From NCBI GenBank assembly GCA_900554205.1, contig USGM01000106.1, forward strand, positions 1-11,049: a DNA stretch of 11,049 nt. The letters run 5' to 3'. Origin of the DNA: an uncultured Lachnospiraceae bacterium (GTDB lineage Bacteria; Bacillota; Clostridia; Lachnospirales; Lachnospiraceae). The translations under genes were made by a program, and so were the position numbers. Positions 1 to 6,387 of this stretch are shown here, in pieces (position 1 is the stretch's first letter; each line of letters opens with the position of its first letter). Below the pieces are notes generated by a model. That model was not told where the DNA came from, ran no database searches, and was given only the letters and a program-made list of their open reading frames with translations.

Positions 1-16
1 TAGAAAATAAATAATG

Positions 17-49
17 GCGGTGTCAAGAATTTTTACTTGACACCGCTTT
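17..49 (+). terminator. Terminator-like hairpin upstream of ylxM
   Basis: A perfect 11-bp stem (17-27 with 36-46) encloses an 8-nt A/T loop and is followed by a short TTT. It probably ends transcription of the gene upstream of the window, which in related genomes is often ftsY. The T tract is short, so termination may be partial. The 3' arm also contains the -35 box of the ylxM promoter. Confidence 0.6.
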
Positions 50-65
50 GTATCTGTAGTAAGAT
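37..65 (+). promoter_or_regulatory. Sigma-A-type promoter for ylxM-ffh
   Basis: A consensus -35 TTGACA (37-42) is separated by exactly 17 nt from a -10 TAAGAT (60-65, five of six matches to TATAAT). Transcription would start near 72, about 20 nt before the ylxM ATG. The -35 box lies inside the 3' arm of the preceding hairpin, so terminator and promoter share bases. Confidence 0.75.
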
Positions 66-91
66 ACACAAGGTTGGCAAAGGAAGCTGTT

Positions 92-439
92 ATGGATAAG
101 ATATATGAGCAGACAATGTTATTTGATTTCTACGGAGAGCTTCTGACAGAGCATCAGAGACAGATCTATGGGGATGCGGTTTACAATGACCTGTCGCTCG
201 GAGAGATTGCCGAGGAACAGGGAATCAGCAGACAGGGAGTACACGACCTGATCAGGCGCTGTGACAGGATTCTTCAGGATTATGAGAACAAGCTGCATCT
301 CATCGAACGCTTTGCAAAGGCGAAACAGACGGTCAGACGGATCCAGCAGCTTGCAGAGCAGGATCATGACGGACAGGATGTAAATGAGACACTCCGGCAG
401 ATCAGCGGGCTTTCCAACGAACTGTTGAAGGAATTATAA
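92..439 (+). CDS. ylxM: YlxM/p13-like SRP-associated HTH protein
   Basis: This 115-residue protein starts at the ATG at 92, which has an AAGGA SD at 80-84 (spacing 7). An in-frame TTG at 74 is rejected because it lies at the predicted transcription start and has no properly spaced SD. The N-terminus (MDKIYEQTMLFDFYGELLT) is typical of the YlxM family. A sigma-70 region-4-like helix-turn-helix spans about residues 34-56 (LSLGEIAEEQGISRQGVHDL), and a charged helical C-terminus follows. The family is always found beside ffh or ftsY, and related proteins in streptococci have been tied to SRP function, so I infer an SRP cofactor acting in the cytosol. ffh follows after 23 nt in the same operon. 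Family assignment is firm; the molecular role is less so. Confidence 0.93.
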   Translation: MDKIYEQTMLFDFYGELLTEHQRQIYGDAVYNDLSLGEIAEEQGISRQGVHDLIRRCDRILQDYENKLHLIERFAKAKQTVRRIQQLAEQDHDGQDVNETLRQISGLSNELLKEL

Positions 440-462
440 ATGATTGGTGAAGGAGTCACGAA

Positions 463-1830
463 GTGGCATTTGAGAGTTTAACAGATAAACTTCAGAGAGT
501 GTTTAAAAACCTGCGCGGCAAGGGAAGGCTTACAGAGGAAGACGTCAAGACGGCGCTCAAGGAAGTAAAGATGGCACTTCTGGAGGCGGATGTCAACTTC
601 AAGGTGGTAAAGCAGTTCATCAGGTCTGTGGAGGAGCGCGCTGTCGGTCAGGACGTTATGAACGGACTGAATCCGGGGCAGATGGTCATCAAGATCGTAA
701 ACGAAGAGATGATCGCCCTGATGGGAAGCGAGACTACGGAAATTGCCATGCAGCCAGGCAAAGCGATCACGGTAATCATGATGGCGGGTCTTCAGGGTGC
801 CGGTAAGACGACGGCGACGGCAAAGCTTGCCGGAAAGCTGAAAACCAAGGGAAAGAAATCCCTGCTGGTTGCCTGTGATATTTACAGACCTGCGGCAATC
901 GAACAGCTGCAGATCAACGGAAAGAAGCAGGAAGTGGATGTCTTTTCCATGGGAACGGATTACAAGCCGGTGGAGATCGCCAGAGAGGCGATTGCCTATG
1001 CGGAGAAGAACGGATACAATGTTGTCATTCTGGATACAGCCGGACGTCTTCATGTGGATGAGGACATGATGGCGGAGCTGCAGGAGATCAAGAACAGCGT
1101 AGCGGTTCATCAGACTCTGCTGGTCGTGGACGCAATGACCGGACAGGACGCGGTAAATGTTGCAAAGGAATTTGACGAAAAAGTAGGAATAGATGGTGTT
1201 ATCCTCTCCAAGATGGACGGCGATACCAGAGGTGGTGCGGCACTTTCCATCAAGGCGGTCACAGGGAAGCCGATCCTGTATGTGAGTATGGGAGAGAAAC
1301 TTTCCGATATGGAACAGTTTTATCCCGACAGGATGGCAAACAGAATCCTCGGCATGGGAGATGTCCTCACGCTGATCGAAAAGGCGCAGGAGAACATTGA
1401 CATCGATGAGGACAAGAGCCGCGAGATGGCTGGCCGCATGAAGAAGGGTAAGTTCGATTTTGAGGATTACCTTGAGAGCATGAAGCAGATGCGGAAGCTG
1501 GGTGGTCTGTCAAGCATTCTTGGTATGCTTCCCGGCATGGGCATCAAGGGAGCGGATATTGATTCTGACGCTTCCGAGAAACAGCTGAAGCAGTCGGAAG
1601 CAATCGTGCTCTCGATGACAAAGGAGGAACGGCGTAATCCCAAGCTGCTGAATCCCCAGAGAAAGCACCGCATTGCGAGGGGAGCAGGCGTGGATGTCGC
1701 GGTTGTGAACCGTTTTGTCAAGCAGTTTGAACAGAGCCAGAAGCTGATGAAGCAGTTCGGCGGCGGCGGAAAGCACGGCAAGGGAAGGTTTGGCGGCTTC
1801 CCCGGTATGAAGGGCGGTTTTCCGTTCTGA
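463..1830 (+). CDS. ffh: Signal recognition particle GTPase Ffh (SRP54)
   Basis: Ffh binds signal sequences emerging from the ribosome, together with SRP RNA, and delivers the complex to FtsY at the membrane. The 455-residue length is normal. The start is a GTG with AAGGAG at 450-455 (spacing 7); no ATG is available at the conserved N-terminus. The N domain covers about 1-90. The G domain holds the P-loop GLQGAGKT (109-116), DTAGR (191-195) and the G4 region SKMDGDTRGG (249-258), where Ser replaces the more usual Thr. The methionine-rich M domain runs from about 300, with the RNA-binding stretch QRKHRIARGAG at 399-409, and ends in a Gly/Phe/Met tail (GGFPGMKGGFPF). It lies 23 nt after ylxM. 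All key GTPase residues appear present. Confidence 0.98.
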   Translation: MAFESLTDKLQRVFKNLRGKGRLTEEDVKTALKEVKMALLEADVNFKVVKQFIRSVEERAVGQDVMNGLNPGQMVIKIVNEEMIALMGSETTEIAMQPGKAITVIMMAGLQGAGKTTATAKLAGKLKTKGKKSLLVACDIYRPAAIEQLQINGKKQEVDVFSMGTDYKPVEIAREAIAYAEKNGYNVVILDTAGRLHVDEDMMAELQEIKNSVAVHQTLLVVDAMTGQDAVNVAKEFDEKVGIDGVILSKMDGDTRGGAALSIKAVTGKPILYVSMGEKLSDMEQFYPDRMANRILGMGDVLTLIEKAQENIDIDEDKSREMAGRMKKGKFDFEDYLESMKQMRKLGGLSSILGMLPGMGIKGADIDSDASEKQLKQSEAIVLSMTKEERRNPKLLNPQRKHRIARGAGVDVAVVNRFVKQFEQSQKLMKQFGGGGKHGKGRFGGFPGMKGGFPF

Positions 1831-1847
1831 ACAAACCAGAGATGAAT

Positions 1848-1878
1848 AAAGAGCAGTCTCTCGGGACGGACTCTTTTT
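1848..1878 (+). terminator. Weak imperfect hairpin with T-tract after ffh
   Basis: AAAGAG (1848-1853) can pair with CTCTTT (1871-1876) around an interrupted inner helix (GTCT with GGAC), followed by a run of Ts. The stem is broken by an internal loop. At best this is a leaky terminator or processing site between ffh and rpsP, possibly adjusting the excess of S16 transcript over ffh. Confidence 0.3.
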
Positions 1879-1915
1879 CATAGATAAATTAAGTTATTTT
1901 ATGGAGGAAAAAGCA

Positions 1916-2161
1916 ATGGCAGTAAAAATCAGATTGAGAAGAATGGGACAGAAGAAGGCTCCTTTTTATAGAATCATCGTAGCTGATTCTCGTTCCCCCA
2001 GAGACGGAAGATTCATCGAGGAGATCGGAACCTACGATCCCAGCACGGATCCCAGCACATTCACCATTAATGAAGAGCTGGCAAAGAAGTGGCTGGCTAA
2101 TGGCGCACAGCCTACCGAGCAGGTTGGCAAACTCTTCAAGGCAGCTGGCATCGAAAAATAA
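1916..2161 (+). CDS. rpsP: 30S ribosomal protein S16 (bS16)
   Basis: S16 is a small, basic 30S subunit protein needed for early assembly of the 16S rRNA 5' domain. The 81-residue product is the usual length and begins MAVKIRLRRMGQKKAPFYRI, the family signature, followed by VADSRSPRDGRFIEEIGTYDP. The ATG at 1916 has TGGAGG at 1902-1907 (spacing 8). A further in-frame ATG at 1901 overlaps that SD and is not the start. It sits 85 nt after ffh and 24 nt before khpA, the conserved Firmicute order ffh-rpsP-khpA-rimM-trmD-rplS. Nothing is unusual in the sequence. Confidence 0.98.
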   Translation: MAVKIRLRRMGQKKAPFYRIIVADSRSPRDGRFIEEIGTYDPSTDPSTFTINEELAKKWLANGAQPTEQVGKLFKAAGIEK

Positions 2162-2185
2162 ATTTTGATTCTTTGGAGGTGGCTT

Positions 2186-2413
2186 ATGAAGGAATTAGTT
2201 GAAGTTGTGGCGAAAGCGCTTGTAGACAATCCCGATGAGGTTGTTGTAACCGAAAAGACCGAAGGCAGAAATACAGTCATCGAACTTCATGTAGCTGCGT
2301 CCGATATGGGTAAGGTTATCGGCAAACAGGGCAGAATAGCAAAGGCAATCCGTTCTGTCGTGAAGGCTGCATCATCCAAAGATAACAAAAGAGTGGATGT
2401 GGAGATTGTATAG
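2186..2413 (+). CDS. khpA: KH-domain RNA-binding protein KhpA (YlqC)
   Basis: This 75-residue protein consists almost entirely of a single KH domain with the RNA-contacting GxxG loop GKQG at 46-49, in the context VIGKQGRIAKAIR. KhpA proteins bind RNA and, in several Gram-positives, pair with KhpB/Jag to influence cell division and mRNA levels. KhpB is not in this window. The ATG at 2186 has GGAGG at 2175-2179 (spacing 6). An in-frame ATG at 2165 would add seven residues overlapping the SD and is rejected. The location between rpsP and rimM is the canonical one. An 80-nt gap with a strong RNA hairpin follows. Confidence 0.95.
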   Translation: MKELVEVVAKALVDNPDEVVVTEKTEGRNTVIELHVAASDMGKVIGKQGRIAKAIRSVVKAASSKDNKRVDVEIV

Positions 2414-2431
2414 GGTTACTTACTGTAAAGG

Positions 2432-2465
2432 CAGGGAGGAACAGGCATAGGCATGTCCCTCCCTG
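2432..2465 (+). terminator. Intercistronic hairpin between khpA and rimM
   Basis: An 8-bp perfect GC-rich stem, CAGGGAGG (2432-2439) with CCTCCCTG (2458-2465), is capped by a second helix, GGCAT (2444-2448) with ATGTC (2453-2457, one G-U), and a 4-nt loop. Downstream is TTCTTGCTT rather than a true T tract, so it may be a weak terminator, a processing site or a stabilising 3' end. An alternative 7-bp pairing, GAACAGG (2439-2445) with CCTGTTC (2462-2468), excludes the first. Confidence 0.5.
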
Positions 2466-2493
2466 TTCTTGCTTATAGAGTGCGGAGATTATA

Positions 2494-3003
2494 ATGGAAG
2501 ATTTTTTTCAGGTCGGAATTATTACCGCTACCCATGGGCTGAAAGGGGAGGTAAAGGTTTTTCCGACGACAGATGATGTAAAGCGTTTTAAGCGTCTGAG
2601 AGAAGTGATTCTTGACACCGGAAAAGAGCGGATCGGGCTGGAAGTGGAGAGCGTAAAGTTCTTCAAGCAGTTTGCCATCGTGAAATTTAAGGGGATTGAT
2701 GACATCAGTGCGGTGGAGAAATACCGAAAGGCATCAATCCTTGTAACGCGTGAAAATGCGGTCAGACTCAAAAAGGATGAATATTTCATTGCGGATCTGA
2801 TGGGTTTAAAGGTAAGAGACGAGTCGGATTCTGAGATCGGTGTGCTTCGGGATGTCATGGAGACCGGTGCAAATGATGTCTATGTGATCGATCTGACAGA
2901 TGGAAGGGAGCTGCTGCTTCCCGCGATCAAACAGTGCGTTCTGGAGGTAGATCCGAAGGGCGGCTTTATGAAAATTCATATTTTGGAAGGATTGTTGGAC
3001 TGA
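2494..3003 (+). CDS. rimM: Ribosome maturation factor RimM
   Basis: RimM binds S19 and the 30S head and assists late 16S rRNA folding. The 169-residue length is normal. The N-terminal beta-barrel covers about 1-88 with the signature HGLKGEVKV (14-22). The PRC-barrel covers about 95-169, with EYFIADLMGLKV at its start and LLLPAIKQCVLEVD (140-153) near its end. The ATG at 2494 has a modest GGAG at 2484-2487. The stop at 3001 is 5 nt before the trmD start, so the two are probably translationally coupled, as in most bacteria. No key region is missing. Confidence 0.97.
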   Translation: MEDFFQVGIITATHGLKGEVKVFPTTDDVKRFKRLREVILDTGKERIGLEVESVKFFKQFAIVKFKGIDDISAVEKYRKASILVTRENAVRLKKDEYFIADLMGLKVRDESDSEIGVLRDVMETGANDVYVIDLTDGRELLLPAIKQCVLEVDPKGGFMKIHILEGLLD

Positions 3004-3008
3004 CTATC

Positions 3009-4382
3009 ATGAAGTTTCATGTTTTGACTTTGTTTCCGGAGATGGTAATGCAGGGGCTTGCACCCAGCATCATCGGAAGGGCTGTGGAGAAGAAACTGAT
3101 TTCACTGGATGCCGTGAATATCCGTGACTACACATTGGACAAGCACGGCAAGGTGGATGACTATACTTATGGGGGCGGTGCAGGCATGCTGATGCAGGCA
3201 CAGCCCGTTTATGATGCGTGGAATGCTGTGACACAGGGACGAAGGGTGCGCACGGTCTATGTGACACCGCAGGGCGTTCCCTTTAACCAGAAAATGGCTA
3301 AGGAGCTGTCGCGGGAGGAGGAACTGGTCTTTCTCTGCGGACATTACGAGGGGATTGATGAGCGCGTACTGGAGGAAGTGGTGACGGACTATGTCTCGAT
3401 CGGCGATTATGTCCTGACGGGCGGCGAACTGCCTGCCATGGTGATGATCGATGCTGTCGCACGTCTGATACCGGGTGTCCTCGGAAACGATTCCTCCGCC
3501 GAGGAGGAGAGCTTCTTTAATGATCTGCTGGAATATCCGCAGTATTCCAGACCGGAGCGCTGGCACGACAAATGTGTGCCGGAGGTGCTGCTGTCGGGCA
3601 ACCATGCGCGGATTACAAAGTGGAGGCTGGAGCAGTCGCAGACGCGCACGGAGCGGTTCCGCCCCGACCTTTATCGCAGATATCAGGAAAAACAAAAGCT
3701 GATACGGCTGCTCTCGAAAGAGAAACGCAACAATATCCATATGATAGAGGCACTGTCACGTGGCATTGGGGAGATCCTTTATCACGAGGGAAAAAATCTT
3801 CTGATCAAGGCAGGGGACAGGGGAAACTATATGATGACAGCCGTGGATGAGGAAGCAGCGGCAGCTTTATGCGCAATGCTTCCGGAGGATGTCCGGTGGG
3901 TGAATGTTACGCGGGACTTCCTGAAGGAGTATCTGTTGACGAAAGGCTTTGAACTATGGGGCGGCTGCAGCCAGTATCTCTACACTGCGAGGGAGACGCT
4001 TCCGGTGCGCTATAAGGACATCAGGACGCTGACGGAGGAAGAGCTTCCCTATATTATTCTCCATTATGAGCACGAGAATGCAGAGTATCTTGCAGAGCGT
4101 GTGCAGCTGGGATTGATGTACGGCGCTTTTTCTGACCAGAAACTGATCGGATTTATCGGCATTCACGCAGAGGGAAGTATGGGTATGCTCTACATCGACG
4201 AGGCCTTCCGCAGACAGGGAATTGCAAAAGCGCTGGAGGCGTACTGTGTGAACCGCTGCCTGGAAAGAGGATGGATACCCTATGGGCAGGTCGTGGAGGG
4301 GAATGAGGCCTCGGAGAGACTGCATGAGGGACTGGGCTTCTACAAGGCATCGGGGAAGGTATATTGGATCAAAAAGGTATAA
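3009..4382 (+). CDS. trmD: TrmD tRNA (m1G37) methyltransferase fused to GNAT acetyltransferase
   Basis: TrmD transfers methyl from S-adenosylmethionine to G37 of tRNAs, which prevents +1 frameshifting. TrmD is normally about 240-255 residues; this frame encodes 457. The SPOUT domain spans about 1-235: YGGGAGM (55-60 region), GHYEGIDERV (111-120), the knot segment IGDYVLTGGELPAMVMID (131-148), conserved Arg152, then ESF at 167-169 and VPEVLLSGNHA. The position matching the catalytic Asp of enterobacterial TrmD is Glu167. After a short linker, residues about 245-330 form an uncharacterised region. Residues about 333-457 are a GNAT domain with the acetyl-CoA loop RRQGIA (401-406) and an FR47-like motif (PYGQVVEGNEASERLHEGLGF region, about 424-444). 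No stop, frameshift or good internal SD lies at the junction. The ATG at 3009 lacks a well-placed SD and is probably coupled to rimM. The acetyl acceptor is unknown. Confidence 0.93.
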   Translation: MKFHVLTLFPEMVMQGLAPSIIGRAVEKKLISLDAVNIRDYTLDKHGKVDDYTYGGGAGMLMQAQPVYDAWNAVTQGRRVRTVYVTPQGVPFNQKMAKELSREEELVFLCGHYEGIDERVLEEVVTDYVSIGDYVLTGGELPAMVMIDAVARLIPGVLGNDSSAEEESFFNDLLEYPQYSRPERWHDKCVPEVLLSGNHARITKWRLEQSQTRTERFRPDLYRRYQEKQKLIRLLSKEKRNNIHMIEALSRGIGEILYHEGKNLLIKAGDRGNYMMTAVDEEAAAALCAMLPEDVRWVNVTRDFLKEYLLTKGFELWGGCSQYLYTARETLPVRYKDIRTLTEEELPYIILHYEHENAEYLAERVQLGLMYGAFSDQKLIGFIGIHAEGSMGMLYIDEAFRRQGIAKALEAYCVNRCLERGWIPYGQVVEGNEASERLHEGLGFYKASGKVYWIKKV

Positions 4383-4389
4383 AAAATAC

Positions 4390-4418
4390 TTGCATTTCTG
4401 CAAAAGGTATGTTAAAGT
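4390..4418 (+). promoter_or_regulatory. Promoter for rplS
   Basis: A -35-like TTGCAT (4390-4395) and a -10 TAAAGT (4413-4418) are 17 nt apart, with an extended-10 TGT (4410-4412). Transcription would start near 4425. This would let L19 be made independently of the upstream operon. The -35 lies in a small inverted repeat (TTGCA..TGCAA, 4390-4403). Confidence 0.6.
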
Positions 4419-4424
4419 TTTAAT

Positions 4425-4498
4425 GTTGTGTAAACGAAGATGGTCCTCTGTTACAGGAATTGTATTAAGAACATCCATTTTATTTAAGGAGGCTCGTT
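4425..4498 (+). promoter_or_regulatory. Candidate L19 5' leader structure
   Basis: About 75 nt of untranslated leader precede rplS. An outer 7-bp helix, AAGATGG (4437-4443) with CCATTTT (4475-4481, one G-U), closes around an inner CTG-TTA-CAG hairpin (about 4444-4457). It ends 4 nt before the AAGGAGG SD (4486-4492). L19 leaders that autoregulate rplS have been described in low-GC Gram-positives. Membership here is inference from position and foldability, because I could not compare it with a covariance model. Confidence 0.4.
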
Positions 4499-4846
4499 AT
4501 GAGTGACATTATCAAAGAGATCGAAGCAGAACAGTTAAAGGCAGCCGTTGATGAGTTTGAAGTTGGTGATACCGTAAAGGTTTATGGTAAGATCAAGGAA
4601 GGAAACCGTGAGAGAATCCAGGTATTCGAGGGTGTTGTTCTTAAGAGACAGGGCGGCAGCAACAGAGAGACCTTTACGGTAAGAAAGACTTCCAGCGGCA
4701 TCGGTGTTGAGAAGACATGGCCGGTACATTCTCCCAATGTTGAGAAGGTCGAAGTAGTAAGAAAGGGTAAAGTAAGACGTGCAAAGCTGAATTACCTGAG
4801 AGACCGCGTTGGTAAGAAGGCTAAGGTTAAAGAGCTTGTAAAATAA
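4499..4846 (+). CDS. rplS: 50S ribosomal protein L19 (bL19)
   Basis: L19 is a 50S protein at the interface with the 30S subunit. The 115-residue length is standard. Recognisable segments are FEVGDTVKVYGKIKEGNRERIQ, VFEGVVLKRQGG, the RETFTVRK stretch and the C-terminal basic RRAKLNYLRDRVGKKAKVKE. The ATG at 4499 has an excellent AAGGAGG at 4486-4492 (spacing 6). The gene has its own promoter and leader and is closed by a strong terminator, so it appears to be a monocistronic unit with possible read-through from trmD. Separate control would suit the need for more L19 than TrmD or RimM. Confidence 0.98.
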   Translation: MSDIIKEIEAEQLKAAVDEFEVGDTVKVYGKIKEGNRERIQVFEGVVLKRQGGSNRETFTVRKTSSGIGVEKTWPVHSPNVEKVEVVRKGKVRRAKLNYLRDRVGKKAKVKELVK

Positions 4847-4853
4847 AACGACG

Positions 4854-4890
4854 AAAGGACAATTACTTCTGTAGTTGTCCTTTTCTATTT
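4854..4890 (+). terminator. Strong intrinsic terminator after rplS
   Basis: A 13-bp stem (4854-4866 with 4871-4883, one G-U pair) has a 4-nt loop TTCT and is followed by TTTTCTATTT. It begins 7 nt after the rplS stop and is the clearest Rho-independent terminator in the window. Confidence 0.92.
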
Positions 4891-4909
4891 CCGTAAGATA
4901 TGCTATACT
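4881..4909 (+). promoter_or_regulatory. Extended -10 promoter for the lepB-rbgA-lepB-rnhB cluster
   Basis: The -10 TATACT (4904-4909) is preceded by TGC (4901-4903), giving a strong extended -10. The -35 at correct spacing is only TTTTCT (4881-4886), inside the T-run of the rplS terminator. Predicted start is near 4916, about 28 nt before the lepB ATG. Confidence 0.6.
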
Positions 4910-4943
4910 GGTAGAAACGCGTATAAAACAGGATAATTCAGAT

Positions 4944-5525
4944 ATGGCGAAAAGAGATAACGGTTTGAGCTTTTACAGGAGGAAAAAGAAGATCAGCCCG
5001 GCGATGATCCGGGAGGTTTTTTCGTGGGTGTTCGGAATCGTTGCAGCAGTGTTTATCGCTGCCGTTCTGGTCTTTTTCTTTGGAATGACGACAAGGGTGG
5101 TTGGCGTGTCCATGGAGCCGACGCTGGGCAATGGACAGCAGATCTTTGTCGATCGCTTCCTTTATGTACTTTCTTCCCCGAAGAGAGGGGATGTGATCGT
5201 GTTCCTGCCCAACGGCAACGAGAATGCCCATTATTATGTAAAGCGGGTGGTGGCAGTGCCGGGCGATCATCTACAGGTGCAGGACGGCGTGCTCTATGTG
5301 AACGGTTTAGAGAGCGAGTGGGTGACGGAGTATATTGCAGACCCGGGGATTGCGGCGAACGATCTGACGCTGGAGAACGGGGAATTCTTCTGCATCGGCG
5401 ACAATCCCGGGAACAGCGAGGACAGCCGCTCGGCGAACGTTGGTCCGGTGAAGGACACAGATATTATAGGAAAGGCGTGGTTCCGTGCCGGACATGGCAG
5501 TCAGGGCATGGGCTTTGTGAAATAG
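4944..5525 (+). CDS. lepB: Type I signal peptidase (first paralogue)
   Basis: This membrane-bound serine protease cleaves signal peptides from exported proteins on the outer membrane face. It has 193 residues. A basic cytoplasmic N-terminus (RRKKK) precedes one membrane segment at about 27-47. The catalytic Ser56 lies in SMEPT, followed by SPKRGDVIVF (78-87), the catalytic Lys100 in YYVKRVVAVPGD, and a final box GDNPGNSEDSR (152-162). In that box Pro replaces the common Arg of GDNRxxSxDSR. The ATG at 4944 has only a weak AGGA at 4930-4933. An upstream extension in frame would run through the terminator and promoter and is rejected. It lies 3 nt before rbgA, which is followed by a second signal peptidase. 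Confidence 0.93.
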   Translation: MAKRDNGLSFYRRKKKISPAMIREVFSWVFGIVAAVFIAAVLVFFFGMTTRVVGVSMEPTLGNGQQIFVDRFLYVLSSPKRGDVIVFLPNGNENAHYYVKRVVAVPGDHLQVQDGVLYVNGLESEWVTEYIADPGIAANDLTLENGEFFCIGDNPGNSEDSRSANVGPVKDTDIIGKAWFRAGHGSQGMGFVK

Positions 5526-5528
5526 AGT

Positions 5529-6383
5529 ATGAATTATCAATGGTATCCCGGTCATATGACGAAAGCCAAGCGTATGATGCAGGAAAATATAAAACTGATC
5601 GACCTGATCATTGAACTTGTCGACGCGAGGATTCCCCTGAGCAGCCGCAACCCGGATATAGATGAACTCGGGAGGAATAAGGCGAGGATCGTGCTGCTGA
5701 ATAAATCCGATCTTGCCGACCCGGTGTATAACAGGCAATGGATGCAGTTCTTTCAGGGGCAGGGCGCTTATGTCCTGGAGATCAATTCCAAGACCGGAGC
5801 CGGGATTAAGGCGATTAATGCAGTGGTGCAGGAGGCGTGCAGGGAGAAGCTTGAACGCGACCGGAAGAGAGGAATTGTGAACCGGCCGGTCAGGGCGATG
5901 GTTGTCGGAATCCCGAATGTCGGGAAATCGACCTTCATCAATTCCTTTGCGGGCAAGGCGTGCGCAAAGACGGGAAATAAGCCCGGTGTTACAAAGGGCA
6001 AGCAGTGGATCAGACTGAATAAGAATCTTGAGCTTCTGGATACGCCGGGAATCCTCTGGCCGAAGTTTGAGGATCAGACGGTGGGCATGAGACTTGCCTT
6101 CATCGGCTCCATGAATGACGAGGTGATCATCATGGAGGAGCTGGCGTGCGATCTGCTGGAATGCCTGAAAGCGCTTTATCCGTCCTCTGTCTGCGAGCGG
6201 TATGGCATCGAATGGCAGGAGACCATGCCCGCGACGCTGGAAAAAATTGCGGCCAGCAGAGGCTGTTTTAACAAGGGAGAAAGCCTTGATCTGAAAAAAG
6301 CCGCTGACATCCTCACGGATGATTTCAGGGGTGGACGACTGGGACGAATGACACTGGAACGTCCCGATACACAGGGAGAATGA
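5529..6383 (+). CDS. rbgA: Ribosome biogenesis GTPase RbgA (YlqF)
   Basis: RbgA is a circularly permuted GTPase that promotes a late step of 50S assembly, around incorporation of L16 and other late proteins. The 284-residue length is normal. Motifs occur in permuted order: NKSD (G4, 58-61), SKTG (G5, 87-90), GIPNVGKS (G1, 127-134), GVTKG (G2, 153-157) and DTPG (G3, 171-174). His9 in the N-terminal WYPGHMTKAKR matches the histidine implicated in catalysis in B. subtilis RbgA. A helical C-terminal RNA-binding domain follows. The start is 3 nt after the first lepB stop with no clear SD, so coupling is likely. In many Firmicutes it lies between rplS and rnhB, as here. Confidence 0.97.
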   Translation: MNYQWYPGHMTKAKRMMQENIKLIDLIIELVDARIPLSSRNPDIDELGRNKARIVLLNKSDLADPVYNRQWMQFFQGQGAYVLEINSKTGAGIKAINAVVQEACREKLERDRKRGIVNRPVRAMVVGIPNVGKSTFINSFAGKACAKTGNKPGVTKGKQWIRLNKNLELLDTPGILWPKFEDQTVGMRLAFIGSMNDEVIIMEELACDLLECLKALYPSSVCERYGIEWQETMPATLEKIAASRGCFNKGESLDLKKAADILTDDFRGGRLGRMTLERPDTQGE

Positions 6384-6387
6384 GACG

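Noticed and set aside
478..1110. 210-codon minus-strand open frame opposite ffh
   Set aside because: It is fully antisense to the Ffh N and G domains; its composition is odd and there is no upstream SD or known motif.
2490..2495. Perfect TATAAT overlapping the rimM start codon
   Set aside because: No suitable -35 at 16-18 nt is present, and a transcript starting about 7 nt downstream would lack the rimM start codon. A chance match.
3102..3740. 212-codon minus-strand open frame opposite trmD
   Set aside because: It is antisense to the conserved TrmD domain, and its translation resembles no known family.
3741..4382. Separate GNAT gene starting at the internal ATG at 3741
   Set aside because: No SD lies at correct spacing, and the TrmD frame reads straight through without a stop. 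A fused product is the simpler reading, although internal initiation cannot be excluded.
5024..5614. 196-codon plus-strand frame overlapping lepB and the start of rbgA
   Set aside because: It is out of frame with clear signal peptidase motifs and has a Gly/Arg-rich translation typical of a shadow frame.
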